Source of the DNA: Pedobacter sp. UBA2067
Lineage (GTDB): Bacteria > Bacteroidota > Bacteroidia > Sphingobacteriales > Sphingobacteriaceae
Length of the DNA: 16,007 nucleotides
Direction: 5' to 3'
Assembly (NCBI GenBank): GCA_002333205.1
Contig: DDAD01000157.1
Span: 12,907-28,913 of the forward strand
Positions 1-7,515 of this stretch are shown here, one piece after another (position 1 is the first letter of the stretch; each line of letters begins with the position of its first letter). The position numbers and the translations under genes were made by a program. The notes below the pieces were generated by a model that worked only from the letters and a program-made list of their open reading frames with translations, was not told where the DNA came from and did no database searches.

Positions 1-520
1 CTACAAAAAGCTGCTTGTTCAGCAGGTCGAACACTTGGCTACTATCACCGGTTAGCAGATCCCATTTTCCGGCAGTCGCGCCAATCTTCTGGGCATAATC
101 TTTAAGCAATGCAGGCCGATCAAATGTTGGATCAATACTGATACTTACGAATCTCAGGATTTCATTGTCTCCATAGTTCGCCAGATAGGCCCTAACTGCT
201 TTATTGGTGAAGTCCACACCGTAAGTATTCCCTGTGGTATGAAATAGGCTTAGAATAACCACTTTTCCTTTATAGGCATCCAGACTAATCGAGTCTCCCG
301 CCTGGTTTTGCAGTTGGTAGTTCTGAACCTGATGGTAAATGGTATCGGGGATCTCTTTACCACGAACACTATGAAAGGTATTTGCAACAACTTTAGGGCC
401 GAAGAACGGCAAAGGTTTGTAGCGGTTTTTACCTTTATCCTGTAGTAAATAATACAAAAATCCTGGTACCGCTAATATGGTTACCAGGATTAAGATTTTT
501 TTTATTGGAAATAATTTCAT
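1..520 (-). CDS. SCO1/SenC-like protein, 3' end outside the window
   Basis: I translated this by hand from the ATG at 520-518; 173 codons are visible and the frame is open to the window edge, so the C-terminus is missing. Residues 8-26 form a single hydrophobic N-terminal anchor. A thioredoxin-like SCO region follows, with 'YQLQNQAGDSISLDAYKGK' near residues 69-87 and 'SISIDP' near 126-131. SCO proteins normally deliver copper to the CuA site of oxidase subunit II through a CxxxC motif. Here the corresponding segment reads LFHTTGNTYGVDF, so both cysteines are replaced by glycine. No Cys occurs anywhere in the visible part. The ATG overlaps the stop codon of the subunit IV gene by one base (TAATG), which indicates translational coupling at the end of the oxidase operon. 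The family assignment rests on fold pattern and position. A copper-chaperone role is doubtful without the cysteines, and a structural or regulatory role is possible. Confidence 0.75.
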   Translation of the reverse strand, partial: MKLFPIKKILILVTILAVPGFLYYLLQDKGKNRYKPLPFFGPKVVANTFHSVRGKEIPDTIYHQVQNYQLQNQAGDSISLDAYKGKVVILSLFHTTGNTYGVDFTNKAVRAYLANYGDNEILRFVSISIDPTFDRPALLKDYAQKIGATAGKWDLLTGDSSQVFDLLNKQLFV

Positions 521-873
521 TATTGAAATGGCATATGCAACTGTAGGTAACCACCTTCAATTAACAAGAGCACAATGAAATAGATAATGAATATAAAGGT
601 TACAGTAAGCGATAACTGCAGGCCTAGCTTCTCATATTTTAAGTGCATGAAGTAAGCTACAATGTAAAACGCTTTTAAAATGGTAAGGCCAATGTAGATG
701 ATATTACCAACCATGTGGGACATATAGCCGTGAGGCAATACCCAAAGGGCGATGAAGAATTCTACAACGGTGATCAATAATAAGATCCCGAATACCTGCC
801 AAATCTTTTTCTTGGTTAGACCCTCATGCTCGCCGTGAGCATGGCCATCAGTAGTATGTATGTGTTCGGACAT
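520..873 (-). CDS. Cytochrome c oxidase subunit IV (COX4, prokaryotic type)
   Basis: This is a 117-residue membrane protein with three predicted helices, at about 24-45, 56-77 and 87-105. The segment KAFYIVAYFMHLKYE (67-81) is characteristic of the bacterial caa3-type subunit IV family (COX4_pro). In this family the small subunit packs against subunits I and III and helps stability; it binds no redox cofactor. The N-terminus is His-rich, with seven His among residues 4-16 of the pre-membrane stretch (HIHTTDGHAHGEH region, interspersed with acidic residues), like the N-terminus of the coxA product in the same window. The gene lies 13 bases after the larger subunit III gene and shares one base with the SCO-like gene, so it is almost certainly cotranscribed with both. 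Family and role are secure; any function of the His-rich tail is speculation. Confidence 0.9.
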   Translation of the reverse strand: MSEHIHTTDGHAHGEHEGLTKKKIWQVFGILLLITVVEFFIALWVLPHGYMSHMVGNIIYIGLTILKAFYIVAYFMHLKYEKLGLQLSLTVTFIFIIYFIVLLLIEGGYLQLHMPFQ

Positions 874-886
874 AATGTTTTATAAA

Positions 887-1594
887 TTAGATTAGATAGA
901 AGAATGTAAATACGAATACCCAAACAAGGTCAACGAAGTGCCAGTATAAACCAACTTTCTCAACCATAAGGTAATGTCCGCGTCTCTCGAATACACCAGA
1001 GATTGTCATACAAAGGATAATCACGTTTAATACCACACCTGTAAATACGTGGAAACCGTGGAAACCAGTGATGGTAAAGAACAGGTTCGAGAATTGCTGT
1101 GTAGCCACCGTAGAAACCTCGCCATCAAAGAAATGCTGTAAGTGTTCAGCAGGAGGAATTTCACCCCAGCCAAAGCCTTCATGGAACAGGTGTGTCCATT
1201 CTAATGCCTGACAACCAAGGAACATAAAACCACCGATCACAGTTGCAACCATCCAGCCAATAACTTCTTTCTTAGAATTTCTGTGACCTGCTTCTACTGC
1301 TAATACCATGGTTACAGAGCTCATGATCAAGATGAAGGTCATGATACCTACGAATACCAACGGCGCGCCACTATCTGTTATACCAGGAATAGACTGGAAA
1401 ACCAAATCAGGATCAGGCCAGGTAAATTTTGAGAAACGTTGAGCACCATAGTAAACTAATAATGCGGAGAAAGTAAAGGCATCTGATAGTAAGAAAAACC
1501 ACATCATTATTTTGCCGTACTCTACTGACCACGGTGAACGGCCACCGCTCCACGGAGTAGTTTTTACCTGATCTAATTGTGATAATGAATCCAT
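887..1594 (-). CDS. Cytochrome c oxidase subunit III (heme-copper oxidase subunit III), larger paralog
   Basis: This 235-residue integral membrane protein has about five predicted helices and belongs to the heme-copper oxidase subunit III family. Recognisable segments are IMMWFFLLSDAFTFSALLV (residues 29-47), the helix pair TGFHGFHVFTGV (176-187, His179 and His182) and YWHFVDLVWVFVF (217-229, His219 and Asp222). Subunit III carries no metal; it binds lipids and sustains proton uptake into subunit I. The family's usual acidic residue in the 'ASE' segment of the first conserved helix is Asp38 here. The length fits the five-helix form typical of caa3-type oxidases. The gene follows a second, shorter subunit III-like gene after 30 bases and precedes subunit IV by 13 bases, within the ctaA-ctaB-coxC-coxC-coxD block. 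The gene identity is secure. Which of the two paralogs assembles as the main subunit III is inferred from its better conserved motifs. Confidence 0.9.
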   Translation of the reverse strand: MDSLSQLDQVKTTPWSGGRSPWSVEYGKIMMWFFLLSDAFTFSALLVYYGAQRFSKFTWPDPDLVFQSIPGITDSGAPLVFVGIMTFILIMSSVTMVLAVEAGHRNSKKEVIGWMVATVIGGFMFLGCQALEWTHLFHEGFGWGEIPPAEHLQHFFDGEVSTVATQQFSNLFFTITGFHGFHVFTGVVLNVIILCMTISGVFERRGHYLMVEKVGLYWHFVDLVWVFVFTFFYLI

Positions 1595-1624
1595 TTTAAA
1601 GTTTGTAATAGTTTGTTAAAAAGT

Positions 1625-2203
1625 CTAACTGTTCAAAAGTAAAAAAACATACAGATATATCCATAATATATCTATAAAATGCCAGAATATGGAAGAAACC
1701 TCCATTCTGAACTGTAACCGCTCGGAAGAAATCTTCCCATAAGTACCCAAAAGTGTGCTCAGAATTAATAATAGTCCTGCAAAAATGTGCAACAAGTGAA
1801 TTCCTGAAACAATATAGATCAGAGAAATTGCAGCATTATTATTAACTAAAAACGCACCGCTTTGATAAAGACTTACCCAGGCTTCCACCTGTAAATACCC
1901 AAAAACTACCCCAAGTAACAGCGTTGCCCAAAGGAATGTTTTCTGTGTACTAACCTGACCGTTCCTAAATGCGCGTGCCGATAAGAAAAGACAGATACTG
2001 CTGATTAAAAGTACCGCGGTGCTGTAAAGAAACATGTCTGGTAATACCAATCCGTGTCCTTTCGACTTAGAAGCTGCGAATACAATGTAATAACTCGTCC
2101 AACCGGCAAACATGATGGTCGACGAAACGACAAATAGCCAAATTATAAACTTCTTTGCTTTATAATTGGAATTAGCCTCCTGATGATTAAGTGATTGTAC
2201 CAT
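1625..2203 (-). CDS. Cytochrome c oxidase subunit III-like protein, shorter paralog
   Basis: This 192-residue membrane protein is homologous in pattern to the neighbouring 235-residue subunit III. It shares IIWLFVVSSTIMFAGWTSYY (20-39), SGIHLLHIFAGLLL (133-146, His136 and His139) and IFWHFIDILWIYLYVFLL (172-189, His175 and Asp178). It has about five predicted helices with shorter loops. The position that is Glu in classical subunit III (the 'SE' before the MFAG segment) is Ser28, so the carboxylate associated with lipid binding and proton delivery is absent. The ATG lies only 3 bases after the ctaB stop codon, so the two are probably translated from one message. Tandem subunit III genes are, to my knowledge, a recurrent arrangement in Bacteroidota. 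I infer that this copy is an accessory oxidase subunit; it could instead substitute for the other copy. Confidence 0.85.
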   Translation of the reverse strand: MVQSLNHQEANSNYKAKKFIIWLFVVSSTIMFAGWTSYYIVFAASKSKGHGLVLPDMFLYSTAVLLISSICLFLSARAFRNGQVSTQKTFLWATLLLGVVFGYLQVEAWVSLYQSGAFLVNNNAAISLIYIVSGIHLLHIFAGLLLILSTLLGTYGKISSERLQFRMEVSSIFWHFIDILWIYLYVFLLLNS

Positions 2204-2206
2204 GTA

Positions 2207-3109
2207 TTATTTTATTATAAAATCAAACAAAAGCGCCAGCTGTGCCACTGGCAAATAGATAAACGATGCAAACATGACCTTTCTTGCACTCTCCAGATCC
2301 TGTTTTAAAAACAATCTTACGGCCGTGTACATAAACCATAATCCAATGGCCACGGAAATAATAGCCACGTAAATACCGCCAAAACCGTAGAACGTAGGCA
2401 TAAGGCTCACCGGAATAAGAATGATGGTGCTAAGCAGCGTTATAAACGCACTAATCTTGTCTCGTTTTGTTGTTGGAAGTAAACGGAATCCGGCCTTTTT
2501 ATAGTCATCATCTAGTACCCATGCAATGGCCCAGAAGTGCGGAAACTGCCATACAAACTGAACAAGGAATAAAATCACAGCAACCTGGTAGTCGATCGGA
2601 AGGAAATTCGTTGCATGCCCCAATGCGGCAAGATACCCGATGAGCGGAGGCAACGCACCTGGAATGGCACCAATGAAAACCGCGATCGGCGACTTACGTT
2701 TCATAGGCGTATATGCAAATGCATAAAGCAAAATCGAGAATACAGAAAGCAAGCCTGTCTCCAGGTTTAATTTACCCAGTAACCAGGTACCGAACATACC
2801 CATAAGTAATCCAGATACCAGCCCCTGACCTGTGGTCATTCGGCCTGCAGGCATCGGACGGTCCTTGGTGCGCGTCATTAACTTATCCAGATCCTTCTCA
2901 ATGATCTCATTGAAGCAGTTGGCAGCGCCTGTAACAAAGAATCCACCAACAATCAGGATTAACCAGTTTCCCCAGGCGATCCCATCAATCTCTCCCCTTG
3001 CAACCTGCATTTTAGAGCCCATCAGAAAAGTGACTGAAGCTGAAAAAACTACAAGGAAAGTCAGTCGAAGCTTAATTAGTTTTGAGAAATCTGCGAAGAA
3101 TTGTTTCAA
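2207..3109 (-). CDS. ctaB: Protoheme IX farnesyltransferase (heme O synthase)
   Basis: This 300-residue UbiA-family prenyltransferase transfers a farnesyl group from farnesyl diphosphate to the 2-vinyl of heme b to make heme O, the precursor of heme A for the oxidase. The diagnostic first Asp-rich region lies at residues 64-86 (NCFNEIIEKDLD followed by MTRTKDRP), with Asn64, Asn67, Asp73 and Asp75 followed by the RT..RP signature. The second loop motif is at about 200-211 (DDDYKKAGFRLLP region). About nine hydrophobic helices are apparent, and the length matches the family (about 280-310). The gene starts 11 bases after the ctaA stop, so the two heme A pathway genes are adjacent and presumably cotranscribed. 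The subunit III-like gene follows after 3 bases. All expected motifs are present and nothing appears damaged. Confidence 0.95.
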   Translation of the reverse strand: MKQFFADFSKLIKLRLTFLVVFSASVTFLMGSKMQVARGEIDGIAWGNWLILIVGGFFVTGAANCFNEIIEKDLDKLMTRTKDRPMPAGRMTTGQGLVSGLLMGMFGTWLLGKLNLETGLLSVFSILLYAFAYTPMKRKSPIAVFIGAIPGALPPLIGYLAALGHATNFLPIDYQVAVILFLVQFVWQFPHFWAIAWVLDDDYKKAGFRLLPTTKRDKISAFITLLSTIILIPVSLMPTFYGFGGIYVAIISVAIGLWFMYTAVRLFLKQDLESARKVMFASFIYLPVAQLALLFDFIIK

Positions 3110-3120
3110 TGTCTGTAATG

Positions 3121-4179
3121 TTATTGATTGTAAGTATTAGCCCGGTAAACAAGCAGATACAAGTAGTATTGTAATGTAAATAATGTTGTTGAAAACAAAA
3201 TATGCATTGCCTGAGCGAATGGCGGCAGCGCAAAGTTAGACAATAAAAACCCAGTTACCATTTGAACAAGCAAAACAATTATAATTGAATTGCTAACTTT
3301 TATTGCCGTTTCTTTCCCCCCAAACTTGTCCATCACAAACTTGTAGATCAGCACACAAAGCACAGATACAATAATGCCTAAAGTACGGTGGTTATCAAAA
3401 AGACTCCCAACCTTGCTTACCCAAACCGGACGGTTCTGATAACCCAAACTTTTTGAAATGAAATCGATCTGCTCTCGTACCTCTGTGCCGAGCACAATCT
3501 GATAAACGTTAATGGCGATGGCAACAAATATCAAAACCTTCAACCAACCTACTTTCGAAATGACCACCACAGGTTCCTTTAAGCGTTGATTCGCGTAATC
3601 ATAGGTATACACCAGAATGGCCAACAAAACCAGCGCAAGTAACATATGGACAGTTACAACCCAGGCAAGAAGATTAGTAGAAACCACAATAGACCCCAAC
3701 CAGGCTTGAAAAACAACTACAATCAGGTTAATGATACTAAGCACGACAATCCGGGTAGCAGTCTTCCTGTAAATAAATGAATAACCAGCAATAGCGACCA
3801 GCAGAAAGCCCGTTAAAGCACCTGTAAGACGATTAATGTATTCGGTCCAGGTTTTGGAAGCATTGAAGGATTCCGGTTGAACCAGGGTCTTATCCTCACG
3901 AATTTTCTTCGCCAGTTCTACCTTTCCAAGCTTCTCCAATGAACGGGCAAAACGTTCGTTCTTTTTTACCCTTTCCTCAATGTAGTGGTGCTCGTAACCT
4001 AGCGGCAGCTGATCTATAGATGTTGGTGGTATATACTGCCCAAAACACTTTGGCCAGTCGGGGCAGCCCATTCCGGAGCCGGTACTTCTAACAATTCCTC
4101 CTGCAAGAATAAGCAGCAGTGTAAATATAATCGTGAAGCGGTTTAGCCTGACAAATCTTCGTTCAGATTTTGAAATCAT
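3121..4179 (-). CDS. ctaA: Heme A synthase (CtaA/COX15 family)
   Basis: This 352-residue polytopic membrane protein oxidises the C8 methyl of heme O to the formyl of heme A. It has about eight helices in two pseudo-symmetric halves. Numbering from the ATG at 4179, the first extracellular loop has a Cys pair (GCPDWPKC, Cys39 and Cys45). The conserved Glu113 lies in TEYINRLTGAL. Three of the four canonical heme-ligand histidines are visible: His178 (VTVHMLLAL), His264 (NHRTLG) and His326 (AMHILFS). The position of the first ligand, normally His in 'HR', is Asn116. Residues about 49-111 form a long charged insertion before helix 2. A longer frame begins at a TTG at 4230, but that codon lies inside a terminator-like hairpin (4206-4239). 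The ATG at 4179, followed by ISKSERRFVRLN and the first helix, is the better start. No clear promoter was found between coxA and this gene. Confidence 0.88.
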   Translation of the reverse strand: MISKSERRFVRLNRFTIIFTLLLILAGGIVRSTGSGMGCPDWPKCFGQYIPPTSIDQLPLGYEHHYIEERVKKNERFARSLEKLGKVELAKKIREDKTLVQPESFNASKTWTEYINRLTGALTGFLLVAIAGYSFIYRKTATRIVVLSIINLIVVVFQAWLGSIVVSTNLLAWVVTVHMLLALVLLAILVYTYDYANQRLKEPVVVISKVGWLKVLIFVAIAINVYQIVLGTEVREQIDFISKSLGYQNRPVWVSKVGSLFDNHRTLGIIVSVLCVLIYKFVMDKFGGKETAIKVSNSIIIVLLVQMVTGFLLSNFALPPFAQAMHILFSTTLFTLQYYLYLLVYRANTYNQ

Positions 4180-4194
4180 GCTTGAAGTGGGGTT

Positions 4195-4239
4195 AAAAAA
4201 ATTGAGGTATCTGTATGAGTATAGACTCAAGCAGATACC
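4195..4239 (-). terminator. Intrinsic terminator candidate after coxA
   Basis: Reading the minus strand, GGTATCTG (4239-4232) pairs with CAGATACC (4213-4206). An inner TGAGT (4229-4225) pairs with ACTCA (4220-4216) around a four-base loop, with a 2x2 internal mismatch between the two stems. Four bases after the stem comes a run of seven T (4201-4195 on the transcript strand). Hairpin plus T-run, placed 30 bases after the coxA stop, is the classic shape of a Rho-independent terminator. It would end or attenuate the act-cox transcript ahead of ctaA. Confidence 0.8.
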
Positions 4240-4268
4240 CCAATAATATGTTTCAAAGACTATTTGTG

Positions 4269-6164
4269 TTAGTCAACTTTTTCGCGCTCAGCTTTCTCTT
4301 GCTTAGCCATCCATTCTTCCTGGATACGCTCAGCTTCTGCATTACCGTCAAAATCATGCGGTACGTTAGAGCTCATAGTTTGAGAGAAAGGTACGGTCTG
4401 TGGAATGAAGTCTTCCTCAGCACCTGGCTTACTGTAGTCGTATGGCCAACGGTAAACAGTTGGGATCTCTCCTGGCCAGTTACCATGTAAGTGCTCAACC
4501 GGAGTAGTCCATTCTAAAGTATTCGCGCCCCAAGGGTTTTGTGTAGTACGTTTTCCTTTGAAGATCGAGTAGAAGAAGTTGAAAAGGAATGCAACTTGTG
4601 CTAACGCAGCAACGATTGCAGCCCATGTTACCAATACGTTCACAGTAACCCATTTCTGCATGAACTCGAATTCAGTAAATGCATAGTAACGACGTGGAAC
4701 ACCATCAAGTCCTAAGAAGTGTAATGGGAAGAATACCAGGTAAGCACAAGCAAATGTAACCCAGAAGTGAAGGAACGCCAATTTAGGGTTCATCAATCTT
4801 CCGAACATTTTCGGGAACCAGTGGTAAACACCAGCAAGCATACCGAAGATCGCAGCAGAACCCATTACAAGGTGGAAGTGGGCAACTACGAAGTAAGTAT
4901 TGTGAAGGTTAATATCCAAAGATGCATTTCCTAAGAAGATACCGGTTAAACCACCAGAGATAAAGAAGGAAACCATACCAATCGCGAACAACATTGCAGG
5001 AGTGAAACGGATGTTACCTCTCCATAGCGTCGCAAGGTAGTTAAAGGTCTTAATCGCAGAAGGAACCGCAATAATCAAGGTCGTGATCATAAACACACCA
5101 CCAAGTAGTGGGTTCATACCAGTTACGAACATGTGGTGACCCCAAACGATGAACGATAAAACCATGATACCGATCAAAGAGTAAACCATCGCATGGTAAC
5201 CGAAAATAGGTTTTCTAGAGTTTACAGCGATAACCTCAGAAGAGATACCCAAAGCAGGCATAATTACGATGTATACCTCAGGGTGACCAAGGAACCAGAA
5301 TAAGTGTTGCCAAAGAATTGGAGATCCACCTTCGTTAGGTAATACCTGAGAACCGATAACAATATCAGAAAGGTAGAAACTTGTACCGAAGCTTCTGTCA
5401 AAAATCAATAGTACAACACCAGCTACCAAAACCGGGAAAGACAAGATACCTAACACAGCGGTTAAGAATAAAGCCCAGATGGTTAATGGCATTTTCCAAA
5501 GGTCCATACCTTTAGTACGCATGTTTAAGATTGTACTTACGTAGTTGATACCACCAATAAGCTGTGAAGCAACGAACATAACCATACTAATCAACCACAT
5601 GGTCATACCAGTACCAGAACCGGAGATGGTTTTAGGTAACGCAGATAGTGGCGGATAAATCGTCCAACCAGCACTTGCAGGACCCGTTTGTACGAAGAAT
5701 GAACCCATCATTACCAAACAAGCGCCTAAAAACAACCAGTAAGATAACATGTTCATCAATGGAGACGCCATATCACGTGCACCAAGTTGTAGTGGAATTA
5801 GTAAGTTACTGAAGGTACCAGACAGACCGGCGGTTAATACAAAGAATACCATGATGGTACCATGTATGGTAACTAGCGCAAGATAAAACTCCGGTTTAAT
5901 TCGACCACCTTCAGCCCATTTTCCTAAGAAAGTCTCTAATAAAGGGAAACTTTCATCAGGCCATGCTAACTGCAGACGGAAAAGAATGGACAGAATCATC
6001 GCAATTACAGCCATGATGATACCAGTGATCAAAAACTGCTTGGCGATCATCTTGTGATCCTGACTAAAAACATACTTTGTTAAGAATGTTTCTTTGTGAT
6101 GTTCATGCCCGTGAGCATCATGACCATCATGTTTATGCGTATCGTGTAAAGTTATCGTTGACAT
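4269..6164 (-). CDS. coxA: Cytochrome c oxidase subunit I (heme-copper oxidase, A type)
   Basis: This 631-residue catalytic subunit reduces O2 to water at a heme a3-CuB site and pumps protons. Visible ligands are His101 and His431 for low-spin heme a, His429 for heme a3, and His294, His343 and His344 for CuB. Tyr298 in GHPEVY is the residue normally cross-linked to a CuB His. Glu297 in the same motif, Asp131 (LGARDMASP) and Lys372 (VPSAIKTFNYL) mark the D and K proton pathways and point to an A1-type oxidase. Twelve helices are predicted, followed by a hydrophilic C-terminal extension from about 537 that ends in a charged, helix-forming tail (608-631). The first 24 residues are unusually His-rich (nine His). 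The gene starts 19 bases after coxB and ends 30 bases before a terminator hairpin. The product should assemble with the coxB product and with alternative complex III encoded upstream. Confidence 0.97.
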   Translation of the reverse strand: MSTITLHDTHKHDGHDAHGHEHHKETFLTKYVFSQDHKMIAKQFLITGIIMAVIAMILSILFRLQLAWPDESFPLLETFLGKWAEGGRIKPEFYLALVTIHGTIMVFFVLTAGLSGTFSNLLIPLQLGARDMASPLMNMLSYWLFLGACLVMMGSFFVQTGPASAGWTIYPPLSALPKTISGSGTGMTMWLISMVMFVASQLIGGINYVSTILNMRTKGMDLWKMPLTIWALFLTAVLGILSFPVLVAGVVLLIFDRSFGTSFYLSDIVIGSQVLPNEGGSPILWQHLFWFLGHPEVYIVIMPALGISSEVIAVNSRKPIFGYHAMVYSLIGIMVLSFIVWGHHMFVTGMNPLLGGVFMITTLIIAVPSAIKTFNYLATLWRGNIRFTPAMLFAIGMVSFFISGGLTGIFLGNASLDINLHNTYFVVAHFHLVMGSAAIFGMLAGVYHWFPKMFGRLMNPKLAFLHFWVTFACAYLVFFPLHFLGLDGVPRRYYAFTEFEFMQKWVTVNVLVTWAAIVAALAQVAFLFNFFYSIFKGKRTTQNPWGANTLEWTTPVEHLHGNWPGEIPTVYRWPYDYSKPGAEEDFIPQTVPFSQTMSSNVPHDFDGNAEAERIQEEWMAKQEKAEREKVD

Positions 6165-6183
6165 AATATTACTATCCAGTATG

Positions 6184-7452
6184 TTAATTTAATTTGGCCA
6201 AATCAGTTTTTCTAACAGCACCACTGTCAGTTCCAAGAGAATCCGGACCAGGACCAGGAGTCGGTGCCGGAGCTGGTGCAGGAGCATCAGGCTCAGCAAT
6301 CACAGGCAAGTTAAATTGCTTTCTTAAGTCATTGTTAATGTAAGTCGGCTGTTGTACAATCCACTCATCATATTCTTCCTGACTAACAACCCTAACGGTA
6401 CGTTGCATGTTGTAGTGTCCTGACCCGCAAATTTGCGAACAAAGCAATACATATTTGAATGCAGGATCATTTGTTTTTGCCTGCATGTCCGTAGTTGTGA
6501 TTGTTGGTGTAAACTCGAAGTATGTCATCATACCTGGGTTGGCAAGAATCTGAACACGGAAGTGTGGCATATAAAAACCGTGGATAACATCCTTAGAGTT
6601 GATTGCGAAACGAACTGGCTTGTTCACCGGAATTACAATCTCTTCAGCATTCTGGTCATCAAGGTTGTTCTTATCCTTGAAGTCGATACCTAAAGTATTC
6701 AGACCAGTAACCATTTTATAGTTCTTCACACCCACTACGCCATCAGCTCCAGGGTATCTTACATACCATGCAAATTGTTGTGCAGTAACCTCAATGTTTA
6801 AAGGCTTATTGTTTGGATCTACAACCTTATAGAAGATCGTTCTCCAGGTAATAAAACCCATTACAACCAATACAGATAATACTAAAGCTGGAATAATAGT
6901 CCAGATCTTTTCGATCGTATTGTTATGTGGGTAGAAGTAAGCGCGTCTTTTTGCGTTGTATTTGTAAAAGAAAGAAAAAAGGAACAGTAGAATGTGCGTA
7001 CCGATGAAAACGATGGTGGTAATGATCAAGGTGATGTTGAACATCTTGTCGATCTCCGCGCCATCTACGGAAGCAGCTTCCGGCAGGATCATTTTTCCAT
7101 GAACCGTGTATTCCCAATAAACGCCATACAGACCTACAACTAGGAACAGAAGGAACAGTACCGCATTCACGGTATCCCAGTTAATACCTTCAGGTTTATC
7201 TTGTGCAGTACGGGTCAATTCATAAACCCGGAGTGCCTTTCCAACTATAGCTACAAATAAGCATAGCAACAAGAATAGCAGGACATAGAATAACGTAGAT
7301 TTATAAATAGGCCCCATGTCCACAGTTTTGGCCGTAGTTGCAGCAGCAGCGGCGGCTTCCTGTGCAAATACACTGGTGGTATTTACAAATGCAGTTAACA
7401 TAACCGCCAGACCCGCAAATGTCTTTTTACTTATTAAATTTTTTAGACTCAT
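6184..7452 (-). CDS. coxB: Cytochrome c oxidase subunit II (CuA subunit), extended N-terminus
   Basis: This 422-residue subunit accepts electrons from cytochrome c into a dinuclear CuA centre and passes them to heme a in subunit I. A signal-peptide-like stretch is at 12-31 (ending SVFAQ). Hydrophobic helices at about 54-72, 97-115, 138-162 and 183-205 follow, two more than the usual pair. The periplasmic cupredoxin domain spans about 218-360. CuA ligands are His291 (VIHGFYMPHF), Cys338, Cys342, His346 and Met349 in CSQICGSGHYNM. The Glu of the classical CSELCG motif is Gln340 here. The C-terminus (386-404) is rich in Pro and Ala. There is no CxxCH, so no fused cytochrome c, and electrons must come from a separate heme domain. 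The gene lies 63 bases after actF and 19 bases before coxA. That leader contains only a small palindrome (7473-7485), and no convincing separate promoter was seen. Confidence 0.95.
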   Translation of the reverse strand: MSLKNLISKKTFAGLAVMLTAFVNTTSVFAQEAAAAAATTAKTVDMGPIYKSTLFYVLLFLLLCLFVAIVGKALRVYELTRTAQDKPEGINWDTVNAVLFLLFLVVGLYGVYWEYTVHGKMILPEAASVDGAEIDKMFNITLIITTIVFIGTHILLFLFSFFYKYNAKRRAYFYPHNNTIEKIWTIIPALVLSVLVVMGFITWRTIFYKVVDPNNKPLNIEVTAQQFAWYVRYPGADGVVGVKNYKMVTGLNTLGIDFKDKNNLDDQNAEEIVIPVNKPVRFAINSKDVIHGFYMPHFRVQILANPGMMTYFEFTPTITTTDMQAKTNDPAFKYVLLCSQICGSGHYNMQRTVRVVSQEEYDEWIVQQPTYINNDLRKQFNLPVIAEPDAPAPAPAPTPGPGPDSLGTDSGAVRKTDLAKLN

Positions 7453-7515
7453 TTTCTTAAAAGTAGTATGTTGTACTTCAAGTACTATAATATAATTATT
7501 CTTAAAATGAACAGC

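Noticed and set aside
2832..3140. Plus-strand open frame opposite ctaB
   Set aside because: It lies entirely over the well-conserved ctaB and ctaA ends, with no recognisable protein features; the same holds for the other plus-strand frames in the window.
4180..4230. TTG start for ctaA giving 17 extra residues
   Set aside because: The codon is inside the terminator hairpin, the extra residues show no family feature, and an ATG at 4179 directly precedes the expected N-terminus.
7473..7485. Palindrome GTACTTcAAGTAC between actF and coxB as terminator or operator
   Set aside because: The stem is six pairs with a one-base centre, has no T-run, and is AT-rich; too weak to support a call.
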